Source: Paraburkholderia caledonica NBRC 102488 (GTDB lineage Bacteria > Pseudomonadota > Gammaproteobacteria > Burkholderiales > Burkholderiaceae). Taken from it: DNA of 64,000 nucleotides. Under the pieces are notes generated by a model. It ran no database searches, was not told where the DNA came from, and saw nothing but the letters and a program-made list of their open reading frames with translations. Below are positions 27,701 to 35,769 of this stretch, one piece after another. The translations under genes and the position numbers were made by a program. The first letter of the stretch is position 1; each line of letters begins with the position of its first letter. Location of the stretch: positions 186,001-250,000 of the forward strand of contig NZ_BAYE01000009.1 in the NCBI RefSeq assembly GCF_000685095.1. Reading direction: 5' to 3'.

Positions 27701-27793
27701 GAGCCTGACCCTCGGCACTGGTGGAAAACGGCTGTGGCTGCTTCGTTCCCGACCTGACCAGGTTGACCATCCCTCCATGCGAGGAGGCCCGTC
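27701..27793 (-). ncRNA. ffs: 4.5S RNA of the signal recognition particle (bacterial small type)
   Basis: On the minus strand the apical hairpin reads CAGGTCGGGAACGAAGCAGC. This matches the conserved SRP helix 8 (E. coli CAGGTCCGGAAGGAAGCAGC), including the GGAA tetraloop and the asymmetric AAGCAG loop that binds Ffh. The pair closing the loop is C-G in E. coli and G-C here, a compensatory change. The ends (GGGCCTCC... and ...GGGTCAGGCTC) can pair. A TAGAAT -10 lies 8 bases before the 5' end. The exact ends are estimated. Confidence 0.88.
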
Positions 27794-28221
27794 ACGAAAC
27801 ATTCTATCACCGCCTGGCTCTTCGCGCGACTGTTAATACGAGCAAAGCGCAAAGCGCGCACGGAATCACCGTCGTTCCCGTCTCGCCACACGGCTTGCGC
27901 CGCGTACTTGAGTTTCATCGCCGGACCTCCACATAGGCTACGTCGTGGATGATGAAACACGGTGGCACGTCATCGGCAGCCGTCGGCCCCACTGCCCCTG
28001 ATGGGTACTATCGCCCCCGGCAACGCATAGCGAATTAAGCTAAACTGCGGTACGGATGACCCGCAAGCGCGAGCCTTCCGCCCACGCCGACTGGTCCCCG
28101 ACTTTTCGCGCGCAGGTGGTGAGGTTCGGAGTGCGGCTAAGCGAACGGAAGTTTCCCTAGGTTTTGACGTATCGTGGCGAGCAATTCAGGCGGGCCTCGA
28201 ACCGATAGAGGTATTCATACA
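27794..28221. other. Intergenic region between the 4.5S RNA gene and trxA
   Basis: About 430 bp with no supported gene. It contains the 4.5S promoter at its left end and must contain the trxA promoter at its right. A TAAGCTAAACT stretch near 28030 is AT-rich but has no convincing -35. I also see nothing in 27392-27700, between the dnaX start and the 4.5S RNA gene, apart from AT-rich sequence near 27500. Confidence 0.5.
27801..27809 (-). promoter_or_regulatory. Extended -10 promoter of the 4.5S RNA gene
   Basis: Read on the minus strand, TGATAGAAT is an extended -10 (TG-N-TAGAAT) with transcription expected near 27793. A -35 match is weak, as is usual for extended -10 promoters. Confidence 0.55.
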
Positions 28222-28548
28222 ATGAGCGAACAAATCAAGCATATTAGCGACGCATCGTTCGAACAGGACGTCGTGAAATCCGATAAACCCGTGCTGCTCG
28301 ACTTCTGGGCTGAATGGTGCGGTCCGTGCAAGATGATCGCGCCGATCCTCGACGAAGTCGCCAAGGATTACGCCGATCGTCTGCAAATCGCGAAGATCAA
28401 CGTCGACGAACATCAGTCGACGCCGGTCAAGTTCGGCGTGCGCGGCATCCCCACGCTGATCCTGTTCAAGAACGGCGCTGTCGCCGCACAGAAGGTCGGC
28501 GCATTGTCGAAGTCGCAACTCACCGCGTTCCTCGACGGCAACCTGTAA
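28222..28548 (+). CDS. trxA: Thioredoxin
   Basis: Thioredoxin 1 is the general cytoplasmic disulfide reductant. The 108-residue protein has the active site WAEWCGPCKMIAP, the cis-Pro in RGIPTLILF and the typical C-terminal helix LTAFLDGNL. The ATG at 28222 is fixed by the conserved N-terminus MSEQIKHISDASFEQDV. It stands immediately upstream of rho, a trxA-rho order also seen in E. coli. Confidence 0.97.
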   Translation: MSEQIKHISDASFEQDVVKSDKPVLLDFWAEWCGPCKMIAPILDEVAKDYADRLQIAKINVDEHQSTPVKFGVRGIPTLILFKNGAVAAQKVGALSKSQLTAFLDGNL

Positions 28549-28784
28549 AACAGTCGCGCGGGCGCGCCGCGAGGTCTACCGGACCCGCGCGCGCCTCGTC
28601 TGCCCTGTTGTGGGGCGGCAACGTTCCCTACAAGAAAGATGCCGTAGCGCCTCACTGGCGGAAACTGGCGTGTGCTATGCTAGAATCCGCAAAACGTCGA
28701 AAAGACGTGTAAGTCCTTGAGCGGTTCCGCTCACTTCTCCTCCCAGATTCCATTTCGTCGCACCTTCTCCTGCGGGTTCTCCGT

Positions 28785-30053
28785 ATGCATTTATCCGAGC
28801 TTAAGACTCTGCACGTGTCCGAATTGATCGAGATGGCCAATGGCCTCGAGATCGAAAGTGCGAACCGCCTGCGCAAGCAGGAATTGATGTTCGCCATTCT
28901 AAAAAAACGAGCCAAAACGGGCGACACGATCTTCGGCGACGGCACGCTTGAAGTGCTGCCGGACGGCTTCGGCTTCCTTCGGTCGCCGGAAACTTCCTAT
29001 CTCGCCAGCACGGATGACATTTACATCAGCCCGTCGCAAATCCGCCGCTTCAACCTGCATACGGGCGACACGATCGAAGGTGAAGTGCGTACGCCGAAAG
29101 ACGGCGAGCGCTATTTCGCGCTGGTGAAGGTCGACAAGGTCAACGGCCAGCCGCCGGAGGCCTCGAAGCACAAGATCATGTTCGAGAACCTGACGCCGCT
29201 GCACCCGAACAAGGTGCTACTGCTCGAACGTGAAATGCGCGGTGAAGAGAACGTCACCGGCCGCATCATCGACATGATCGCGCCGATCGGCAAAGGCCAG
29301 CGCGGCTTACTGGTTGCGTCGCCCAAGTCCGGCAAGACCGTGATGCTTCAGCACATCGCGCACGCCATCAAGCAGAACCATCCCGACGTCGTACTGTTCG
29401 TGCTGCTGATCGACGAGCGTCCGGAAGAAGTGACGGAAATGCAGCGTTCGGTGGCCGGCGAGGTGATCGCCTCCACGTTCGACGAACCCGCCGCGCGTCA
29501 CGTGCAGGTCGCCGAAATGGTGATCGAAAAAGCCAAGCGCCTCGTCGAAATGAAGAACGACGTGGTTATTCTGCTCGACTCGATCACGCGTCTTGCGCGC
29601 GCGTACAACACGGTCGTGCCGGCTTCGGGCAAGGTGCTGACGGGCGGTGTGGATGCCAATGCATTGCAACGCCCGAAGCGCTTCTTCGGCGCGGCGCGCA
29701 ATATCGAAGAAGGCGGCTCGCTCACCATCATCGGCACGGCGCTGATCGAAACTGGCAGCCGCATGGACGATGTGATTTACGAAGAATTCAAGGGCACCGG
29801 CAATATGGAAGTGCACCTTGAGCGCCGTCTCGCAGAAAAGCGCGTGTACCCGTCGATCAATTTGAACAAGTCCGGCACGCGTCGCGAAGAATTGCTGATC
29901 AAGCCCGAAGTGCTGCAAAAAATCTGGGTGTTGCGCAAGTTCATTCACGACATGGACGAAGTCGAGTCCATGGAATTCCTGCTCGACAAAATTCGCCAGA
30001 CGAAGAGCAACTCCGAGTTCTTCGACATGATGCGCCGTGGCGGCGGCAGCTAA
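28785..30053 (+). CDS. rho: Transcription termination factor Rho
   Basis: Rho is a hexameric RNA-dependent ATPase. The 422-residue protein has the N-terminal Rho domain (MHLSELKTLHVSELIEMANG). The RNA-binding OSB fold follows with GFGFLRSPETSYLASTDDIY, then Walker A as SPKSGKTVMLQ, Walker B as VVILLDSITRLARAYN, and the Q-loop and R-loop region near TGGVDANALQRPKRFFGAAR. It is of E. coli length with no inserted domain. The 236-bp leader carries an extended -10 candidate (TGC-TATGCT, 28674-28681). A strong terminator follows at 30079. Confidence 0.97.
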   Translation: MHLSELKTLHVSELIEMANGLEIESANRLRKQELMFAILKKRAKTGDTIFGDGTLEVLPDGFGFLRSPETSYLASTDDIYISPSQIRRFNLHTGDTIEGEVRTPKDGERYFALVKVDKVNGQPPEASKHKIMFENLTPLHPNKVLLLEREMRGEENVTGRIIDMIAPIGKGQRGLLVASPKSGKTVMLQHIAHAIKQNHPDVVLFVLLIDERPEEVTEMQRSVAGEVIASTFDEPAARHVQVAEMVIEKAKRLVEMKNDVVILLDSITRLARAYNTVVPASGKVLTGGVDANALQRPKRFFGAARNIEEGGSLTIIGTALIETGSRMDDVIYEEFKGTGNMEVHLERRLAEKRVYPSINLNKSGTRREELLIKPEVLQKIWVLRKFIHDMDEVESMEFLLDKIRQTKSNSEFFDMMRRGGGS

Positions 30054-30078
30054 AAGCTGCGCCTGCACACCGCATGAG

Positions 30079-30111
30079 AAAACCGCTCGTCGCCGACGAG
30101 CGGTTTTTTTT
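30079..30111 (+). terminator. Intrinsic terminator of rho
   Basis: AAAACCGCTCGTC and GACGAGCGGTTTT form a 13-bp perfect stem with a 3-base loop, followed by a run of T. It lies 26 bp after the rho stop. Confidence 0.9.
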
Positions 30112-30164
30112 CGCCTGGCAGATCTGCAATAGTGCGGCTTCTACTCCAGCAATTGAGTCCCACG

Positions 30165-30196
30165 CTCCAACCTATACGTGAACGTACACGTTGGAG
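30165..30196. promoter_or_regulatory. 32-bp palindrome, likely MerR operator
   Basis: The 32 bp from CTCCAAC to GTTGGAG are symmetric at 13 of 16 paired positions: 7-bp outer arms, then T/A, then TACGT/ACGTA in the core. A TAAAAT -10-like hexamer follows directly at 30197-30202, and the regulator start is 23 bp further on. A dyad lying immediately before the -10 is the standard layout for MerR-family promoters. The core TACGT-GA-ACGTA resembles the LiuR-type motif from memory. Confidence 0.6.
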
Positions 30197-30224
30197 TAAA
30201 ATCTGACGACGTTTCTGTCAGGCC

Positions 30225-30839
30225 ATGCTCATGTCGAATGACTCACCCACCCTGCTTACTGTCCGTGACGCGGCCGAGCGCCTCGGCGTCACGCCTCGCA
30301 CGTTGAAATACTACGAAGAGCGCGGGCTTGTATCGCCCGCTCGCAGCGAAGGCCGCTACCGTCTTTACGACGACAACGACTTACAGCGGTTCGGGCGCAT
30401 CCTGCGTTTGCGTTCGTTGGGTTTCTCGCTGCACGGCATTACTGAGATGCTCAAACGGCCGCTCGAACCGGTCGCGGGCGGACACCGTTTTTCAACCGAA
30501 TCGCTGCAACAGATTCACGACGCGATCGCTGGACAGGTGAACGCACTCGACGCACGCATTCAAGCTATGCGCCGGGAGCTCAAGGAAGCGCAGAAGCTGC
30601 GCGACGAATTGAGTCCGGACCTCGATTATCTGAAGCGTCGTCTAGCGGGCGAGAACGCGGACGCCCTGCTCGAACAGCGCCGCAACGCGCTGGCGAAAGG
30701 CGCAAAAGCTTCGAAGACCGCCAAAGGCCGTGAGGACCCTCAAGCGCTTAAGACCGTCAAACGCAAGGAAGCCAGCACAAGACCCGCTGCGAAGCGCGGG
30801 AGCAAAACGCGCGCCTCGACTGCGCGCGAGCGTTCATGA
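30225..30839 (+). CDS. MerR family transcriptional regulator
   Basis: This 204-residue regulator has the MerR winged helix-turn-helix at its N-terminus (LLTVRDAAERLGVTPRTLKYYEERGL, the most conserved part being VTPRTLKYYEERG). A long dimerisation coiled coil follows (about residues 85-145). The last 55 or so residues are Lys/Arg/Ala/Ser/Thr-rich, like a histone H1 tail, and unlike common MerR effector domains. No metal-binding cysteines are seen. Its stop overlaps the MFS start by 4 bases, so it probably controls that transporter; the palindrome at 30165 is its likely autoregulatory site. An alternative ATG is at 30231. Confidence 0.85.
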   Translation: MLMSNDSPTLLTVRDAAERLGVTPRTLKYYEERGLVSPARSEGRYRLYDDNDLQRFGRILRLRSLGFSLHGITEMLKRPLEPVAGGHRFSTESLQQIHDAIAGQVNALDARIQAMRRELKEAQKLRDELSPDLDYLKRRLAGENADALLEQRRNALAKGAKASKTAKGREDPQALKTVKRKEASTRPAAKRGSKTRASTARERS

Positions 30840-32392
30840 GCACAGCATGGCCTCGCACCCGGTGGCCCGGCGTGGACAAACTGCGTGGCGATGTATTCCC
30901 TTGGGTGCTGGCGGTCGTCACGGGTCTCGACTATTTCGACAATTCGATTTTTTCGTTTTTCGCGAGTTATATCGCCGGCGGCGTGAACGCGTCGCCGGAC
31001 GAACTCGTGTGGGCTTCGAGCGCCTACGCGGTCGCGGCGGTGCTGGGCATCCTGCAGCAGGAATGGTGGGTCGAGCGCTTCGGCTACCGGCGCTATGTCG
31101 CCGGTAGCATGCTCTTGTACGCGGTGGGCGCCGTAGCGGCCGCGCTGTGCGAATCGTCGGTTGAACTGGCGTTCGCGCGCGGCTTTCAGGGCTACTTTAT
31201 CGGCCCGATGATGGGCACGTGCCGCATTCTGATCCAGATGAGTTTCACGCCCAAACAACGCCCCGCTGCAACCCGGGCGTTCCTGATCCTGATCGTGCTG
31301 AGCAGCGCGCTCGCGTCGTTAATCGGCGCCCAGCTGGTTTCGTACTTCGGCTGGCGTGCACTCTTCGCCTGCACCGCGCCCGTCGGCATGCTGTTCATGG
31401 TTCTCGCCGTGCTAGCACTGCCCGACGCGGGCAACCGTCTGCCCGAGGAGCGCGGTTCAGCACACTTCTGGCCGTACATCGTGTTTGCCTTTGCGCAAGG
31501 CGCACTGCAAATCGTCATGCAGCAGGTGCGCTTCCAGTTGTTCAGCGCGTCGCACGGTCTGATCCTGCTCACACTCGCCGGCATCGTCGCGCTCGGCTGG
31601 TTCGCGTATCACCAATGGCATCACCCCGCGCCGCTCATGCGCCTGCACGCATTGCGCGAGAAGGTGTTCCAGGTCGGTCTCGTGCTGTACATGTTCTATT
31701 ACTATCTGTCGACCGCGTTTAGCTATCTGATTTCGCGTTTGCTCGAGAGCGGTCTCGGCTACCCGATCGAGAACGCCGGGCAACTCGTCGGCGTCACGTC
31801 GCTGATTTCCGCGAGTGCGCTCTTCATCTATCTACGTTTCGCAAAACTTCTGACGCGCAAGAAGTGGATCATCGTGCCCGGCTTCGGCATCGCGGCACTC
31901 ACGGCCGCGTGGATGACCGACATGTCGCCGTCCGTCGGCGAAGCGGCGCTGGTGGGGCCGCTTCTGTTGCGCGGCCTGCTGTTGCTGTTCATCGTGCTGC
32001 CGGTCGCGAATCTGACCTTCAGGATCTTCGCGATAGAGGAATTCACGCACGGTTACCGGTTGAAGAACATCGTGCGGCAACTGACGATCTCCTTCGCCAC
32101 CGCGTCGGTGATCATCGTCGAGCAGCATCGGCAGGCGATGCATCAGGCGCGACTCGTGGAGTTCGTGAATCCGTACAATCCATTGTTCCAGGACTCGCTT
32201 GCTGCGCTCACGCGCACGTTGTCCGCTGCCGGACGTTCGCCGTCGGACGCACATTCGCTTGCGCTCGTGGAGATCAGCCGGACAGTGGCGCGGCAGGCCA
32301 GTTTTCTGACCGCGCTCGACGGCTTTTACTTCCTGATCGGCATCGCGATTTGCGGCGGGATTTTTGCCGCGTGGCAAAAACAGATCGACTAA
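30836..32392 (+). CDS. MFS transporter
   Basis: This 518-residue protein has 12 to 14 predicted membrane helices and major-facilitator character. The first helix follows FPWVLAVVTGLDYFDNSIFSF, and the segment WWVERFGYRRYVAGSMLLYAV is the loop 2-3 motif region, while GRALQGYF-like residues recur as ARGFQGYFIGPMMGTCR. It is near the size of DHA2-type drug pumps. Its start overlaps the MerR stop, so it should be the regulator's target. The substrate is unknown. mtfA follows 15 bp later. Confidence 0.85.
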   Translation: MSTAWPRTRWPGVDKLRGDVFPWVLAVVTGLDYFDNSIFSFFASYIAGGVNASPDELVWASSAYAVAAVLGILQQEWWVERFGYRRYVAGSMLLYAVGAVAAALCESSVELAFARGFQGYFIGPMMGTCRILIQMSFTPKQRPAATRAFLILIVLSSALASLIGAQLVSYFGWRALFACTAPVGMLFMVLAVLALPDAGNRLPEERGSAHFWPYIVFAFAQGALQIVMQQVRFQLFSASHGLILLTLAGIVALGWFAYHQWHHPAPLMRLHALREKVFQVGLVLYMFYYYLSTAFSYLISRLLESGLGYPIENAGQLVGVTSLISASALFIYLRFAKLLTRKKWIIVPGFGIAALTAAWMTDMSPSVGEAALVGPLLLRGLLLLFIVLPVANLTFRIFAIEEFTHGYRLKNIVRQLTISFATASVIIVEQHRQAMHQARLVEFVNPYNPLFQDSLAALTRTLSAAGRSPSDAHSLALVEISRTVARQASFLTALDGFYFLIGIAICGGIFAAWQKQID

Positions 32393-32407
32393 CGGTTTCA
32401 TCGGCCC

Positions 32408-33244
32408 ATGCTTTCGAAACTCACCCAATGGCTCGGCGCCCGCCGACGCGAGCGCGCGCTGCGCGAATACGCAATCGGCGATGCCCTGTGGCAGGCCACG
32501 CTCGACAGCTTGCCGTTCCTCGCGCATCTGGATGCCCCGGATCTCGCGCGCCTGCGCGAGATGAGCAGCCTTTTCATCGCACAAAAGGAGTTTTCGACCG
32601 CGCATGAGCTCGAGTTGACCGACGCAATGACCGTCGCCATTGCGGCCCAGGCGTGCCTGCCTGTGCTGAATCTGAGCCTCGATCTTTATCGCGGATGGGT
32701 CGGCGTGATCGTGTATCCGGGCGAATTCGTGATCCGCAAGACCGTTGAGGACGAAGACGGCGTCGTTCACGAGGTCGAGCACGACGCGAGCGGCGAAGCG
32801 TGGGAAGGCGGCCCCGTCGTCCTGTCGTGGGAAGACGCGCAGATGACGGACGGCGCGGATGCATATAACGTGGTGATTCACGAGTTCGCGCACAAGATCG
32901 ACATGCTCAACGGCGAAGCGGACGGCCATCCGCCGCTCGTGCGCCGTTGGCACGCGCCACTCGACTCACAAGCCTGGGCAGACGTGTTCGACGCCGCCTA
33001 CGATCAGTTCTGCGCCCGCGTCGACGCCGTGCCGCAGCGCCGCTGGACTCGCTTCGAGCGGGAATCGCTGATCGATCCCTACGCCGCCGATCACCCGTCC
33101 GAATTTTTCGCGGTGTGCAGCGAGGCGCTGTTCGTCAAGCCACAAGCTTTCGAAGCGGAGCATCCGGAGCTATATCGGCTTCTCGCCCGATATTATCGTC
33201 AGGACCCGGCGCGAGTCGGCCTGACGTTCGCGCCGGCGCAATAG
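32408..33244 (+). CDS. mtfA: Zinc peptidase MtfA (M90)
   Basis: MtfA (YeeI) is a zinc-dependent peptidase that in E. coli binds the Mlc repressor. The 278-residue protein has the HExxH zinc motif as IHEFAHKIDMLNGEADG. The third ligand is expected in YAADHPSEFFAVCSEALFV near the C-terminus. Length and motif order match the family. It follows the MFS gene by 15 bp on the same strand, so it may be read from the same transcript. Confidence 0.92.
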   Translation: MLSKLTQWLGARRRERALREYAIGDALWQATLDSLPFLAHLDAPDLARLREMSSLFIAQKEFSTAHELELTDAMTVAIAAQACLPVLNLSLDLYRGWVGVIVYPGEFVIRKTVEDEDGVVHEVEHDASGEAWEGGPVVLSWEDAQMTDGADAYNVVIHEFAHKIDMLNGEADGHPPLVRRWHAPLDSQAWADVFDAAYDQFCARVDAVPQRRWTRFERESLIDPYAADHPSEFFAVCSEALFVKPQAFEAEHPELYRLLARYYRQDPARVGLTFAPAQ

Positions 33245-33304
33245 TCGACTTACAGGCAAAACGCCGGAGAACACCTGACGGAATTCGTCAAGCGACTGAT
33301 TTTC

Positions 33305-33313
33305 TGGCATAAT
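33305..33313 (+). promoter_or_regulatory. Extended -10 promoter of rpmE2
   Basis: TGGCATAAT (TG-N-CATAAT) lies 99 bp before the L31 gene. No strong -35 is seen, which is acceptable for an extended -10. Confidence 0.5.
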
Positions 33314-33411
33314 CGCCGTTTTTCGACCACAGGCAAGTGGCTCGCGCCTAGATGCAGTCCGCCGTGAGCGGCCGCACGCGGGTTGGCTACCGCCAGATTA
33401 AAGGAAAGATC

Positions 33412-33678
33412 ATGAAAGAAGGCATTCACCCGAATTACCGCGAAGTCCTGTTCATCGACATGTCGAACGACTTCAAGTTTGTGACGCGCTCGACCATCCA
33501 GACGCGCGAAACCGCCGAATTCAACGGCCAGACCTACCCGCTCGCCAAGATCGAAGTGTCGTCGGAATCGCATCCGTTCTACACCGGTCAGCAAAAGATC
33601 ATGGACACGGCAGGCCGCGTCGAGAAGTTCAACAAGAAGTTCGGTTCGCGCGCTACCGGCAAGGCAGCAGCGAAGTAA
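33412..33678 (+). CDS. rpmE2: Ribosomal protein L31, type B (zinc-free)
   Basis: The 88-residue protein starts MKEGIHPNYREVLFIDMSND and contains SSESHPFYTGQQKIMDTAGR, the L31 signature. It has no cysteine at all, so it is the C-minus paralogue (YkgM type) that replaces zinc-binding L31. Zinc limitation usually induces such paralogues, but I see no convincing Zur box in the short upstream region. A terminator follows at 33755. Confidence 0.96.
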   Translation: MKEGIHPNYREVLFIDMSNDFKFVTRSTIQTRETAEFNGQTYPLAKIEVSSESHPFYTGQQKIMDTAGRVEKFNKKFGSRATGKAAAK

Positions 33679-33754
33679 TACCTGCCGCTTTGGCTGGCTG
33701 GGCAGAATCAGGCCGATTCGGCTTATTTTTGTCGGACAGCGAAGCAGCAAAGAG

Positions 33755-33780
33755 AAGGGCAGCGCGAGCTGCCCTTTTTT
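33755..33780 (+). terminator. Intrinsic terminator of rpmE2
   Basis: AAGGGCAGC and GCTGCCCTT form a 9-bp stem with a GCGA loop, followed by a T-run, 77 bp after the rpmE2 stop. Confidence 0.88.
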
Positions 33781-33900
33781 GTCGCCTGCGCGCAACTGGA
33801 AAGCCGGTGCCAACGTGGCGAACGTTCGAGCCGCCGTACAAGCTGGCCAGCCAGCCCGGTGTAACGGCACGCTCGAAGCCGTTGCCGGCCATTACCGGCC

Positions 33901-33930
33901 GTGACGCGCACTGTGGCTCCCGACTACAAT
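33901..33930 (+). promoter_or_regulatory. Candidate sigma70 promoter of the glycosyltransferase gene
   Basis: GTGACG (33901-33906) and TACAAT (33925-33930) are separated by 18 bases. Transcription would start near 33937, about 70 bases before the ATG at 34010. Confidence 0.45.
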
Positions 33931-34009
33931 GCCGGATGCTCCAATAAGGCCATGCCAGCCGGACCGGCCGTCCAGTGGCGGCTTTCGCTTATTAAATATC
34001 CCAAACCGC

Positions 34010-35767
34010 ATGAGACCTGTCGTTCGCCTCACTGCTTCCGCGACCAGTGCGCTCCCGCGCTGGCTGCTGTTGACCATCTGTATCGTCTACGCGTCGTTCG
34101 GCCTGTTCGGCCGCGATCCGTGGAAGAACGAGGACGCAGCTGGCTTCGGCGTGATGTGGACCATGGCGAACGGCAGCGCGCATGACTGGCTCCTGCCGAA
34201 TCTGGTCGGCAAGTACCTGACTGAAGACGGCCCGCTTGGCTACTGGCTCGGCGCCAGTGCCATCCGCGTGTTCGCGCCGTGGGTCGACGCGAGCAATGCG
34301 TCCCGTGTGGTTACCGGCTTGCTGTTTTGCGCGGGCTGCGCTTTTGTCTGGTATGCCGCCTACCTGCTCGGCCGGCGCGCCGAAGTCCAGCCGTTCAAGT
34401 ACGCGTTTGGCGGCGAGCCGGAACCTCGCGACTACGGTCGCACGCTCGCCGACGGCGCTCTGCTGATCCTGCTCGCCTGTTTCGGCCTCGCCGAGCGCGG
34501 CCACGAAACCACGCCGCAGCTGGTGCAGTTCGTGTGTATCGCGATGCTCGTCTACGGGCTCGTGCGAATGATCGACAAACCGATTCAGGGCGCCGCGATC
34601 TGGGGCCTGGCGATCGGCTTCGTCACCCTCGCGAGCAGCCCCGTGCTGGTCGGCGCGCTTTTGCTGGGCACGCTCGCCATGACGTTGATCGTCCGCGAGA
34701 CGCGCTCGCGCTGGCTGCTGCTGGCGGGTCTGCCGATCGCCCTGGCGCTCTCGGTCGCGTGGCCGATCGCCGCGCTCTGGGCTTTTCCCGTCGACGCCGT
34801 CTGGTATCTGAACCAGTGGGTGCACGTCAGCCTGAGTTCGTTCGCCGGCCCGCCCGGCTCGGTCGCGGCATACGCGCTGAAAAACCTGCCGCTCTTCACG
34901 TGGCCCGCATGGCCTCTCGCGCTATGGGCATGGTTCAGCTGGTCGGGTCTGCGCCGCGCGCCGCACGTCGCGATTCCGCTTTCGGTGATCGGGCCGCTGC
35001 TCGTGCTCGTCGTGTTGCAGAGCCATCAGTCGAACCGGCTTTATATGTTGCTGCTGCCCGCGCTCGCAGTGCTGGCCACCTTCGCGCTGCCCACGCTCAA
35101 ACGCGGCGCCATCAACGCCATCGACTGGTTCGCATTGCTCAGTTTCACGATCCTCGGCAGCTTCGTCTGGCTCGTGTATGTGGCCGGGCTGACCGGCTTC
35201 CCGCATCCGCTCGCGCGCAACCTCGCGCGTCTCGCGCCGGGCTTCGCGCCGCAGTTCAAAATACTTTCGTTTGTCTGCGCGGTCGCGGTGACGGTTTGCT
35301 GGTTCGTGCTCGTGCAATGGCGTCTCGCGCGCCATCCGAAGGTGCTATGGCGCAGCGTCGTGCTCTCGAGCGCCGGCACGACGCTCATGTGGGTGCTGCT
35401 GATGACCTTGTGGCTGCCGGTCGTCAACTACAGCCGGACTTACAAGGACGTCGCCGAACAGATCGCGAGTCACTTGCCTGAGGACTACACCTGCATATCG
35501 CCGGTGCGCCTCGGCAATGCGCAAATTGCGACCTTCGCGTATTTCGGCGACATGCACTTCTCGTTCAATCAGGACTGCGACGTCATTCTGCGCCAGGACA
35601 CGCAAGACTTCGGCGAGCCTAGCGCGATGTCCGACTTCGTGTGGAAGCTGGTCTGGGAAGGCCGCCGCGTGGCCGACCGCGACGAACGCTTCCGCTTGTA
35701 TGTGCGCATCGACCGTCCGAAGCCGCCGGTCGTGAAACGGCGCAGCTGGCACAAGAAGCCTGGCTGA
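34010..35767 (+). CDS. ArnT-like/family 39 membrane glycosyltransferase
   Basis: This 585-residue polytopic protein has about twelve hydrophobic helices. The first periplasmic loop carries FGRDPWKNEDAAGFGVMWTM, which corresponds to the conserved acidic catalytic loop of GT-C enzymes. Related proteins transfer lipid-linked sugars to lipid A or protein, but the donor is not known here. The true start is ATG 34010 (MRPVVRLTASATSALPRWLL). The MATE gene follows after 2 bases, so the two are cotranscribed. It is distinct from the ArnT at 52034. Confidence 0.8.
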   Translation: MRPVVRLTASATSALPRWLLLTICIVYASFGLFGRDPWKNEDAAGFGVMWTMANGSAHDWLLPNLVGKYLTEDGPLGYWLGASAIRVFAPWVDASNASRVVTGLLFCAGCAFVWYAAYLLGRRAEVQPFKYAFGGEPEPRDYGRTLADGALLILLACFGLAERGHETTPQLVQFVCIAMLVYGLVRMIDKPIQGAAIWGLAIGFVTLASSPVLVGALLLGTLAMTLIVRETRSRWLLLAGLPIALALSVAWPIAALWAFPVDAVWYLNQWVHVSLSSFAGPPGSVAAYALKNLPLFTWPAWPLALWAWFSWSGLRRAPHVAIPLSVIGPLLVLVVLQSHQSNRLYMLLLPALAVLATFALPTLKRGAINAIDWFALLSFTILGSFVWLVYVAGLTGFPHPLARNLARLAPGFAPQFKILSFVCAVAVTVCWFVLVQWRLARHPKVLWRSVVLSSAGTTLMWVLLMTLWLPVVNYSRTYKDVAEQIASHLPEDYTCISPVRLGNAQIATFAYFGDMHFSFNQDCDVILRQDTQDFGEPSAMSDFVWKLVWEGRRVADRDERFRLYVRIDRPKPPVVKRRSWHKKPG

Positions 35768-35769
35768 CC

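Noticed and set aside
27388..27960. Minus-strand open frame across the 4.5S RNA gene
   Set aside because: It overlaps the SRP RNA and has no protein similarity.
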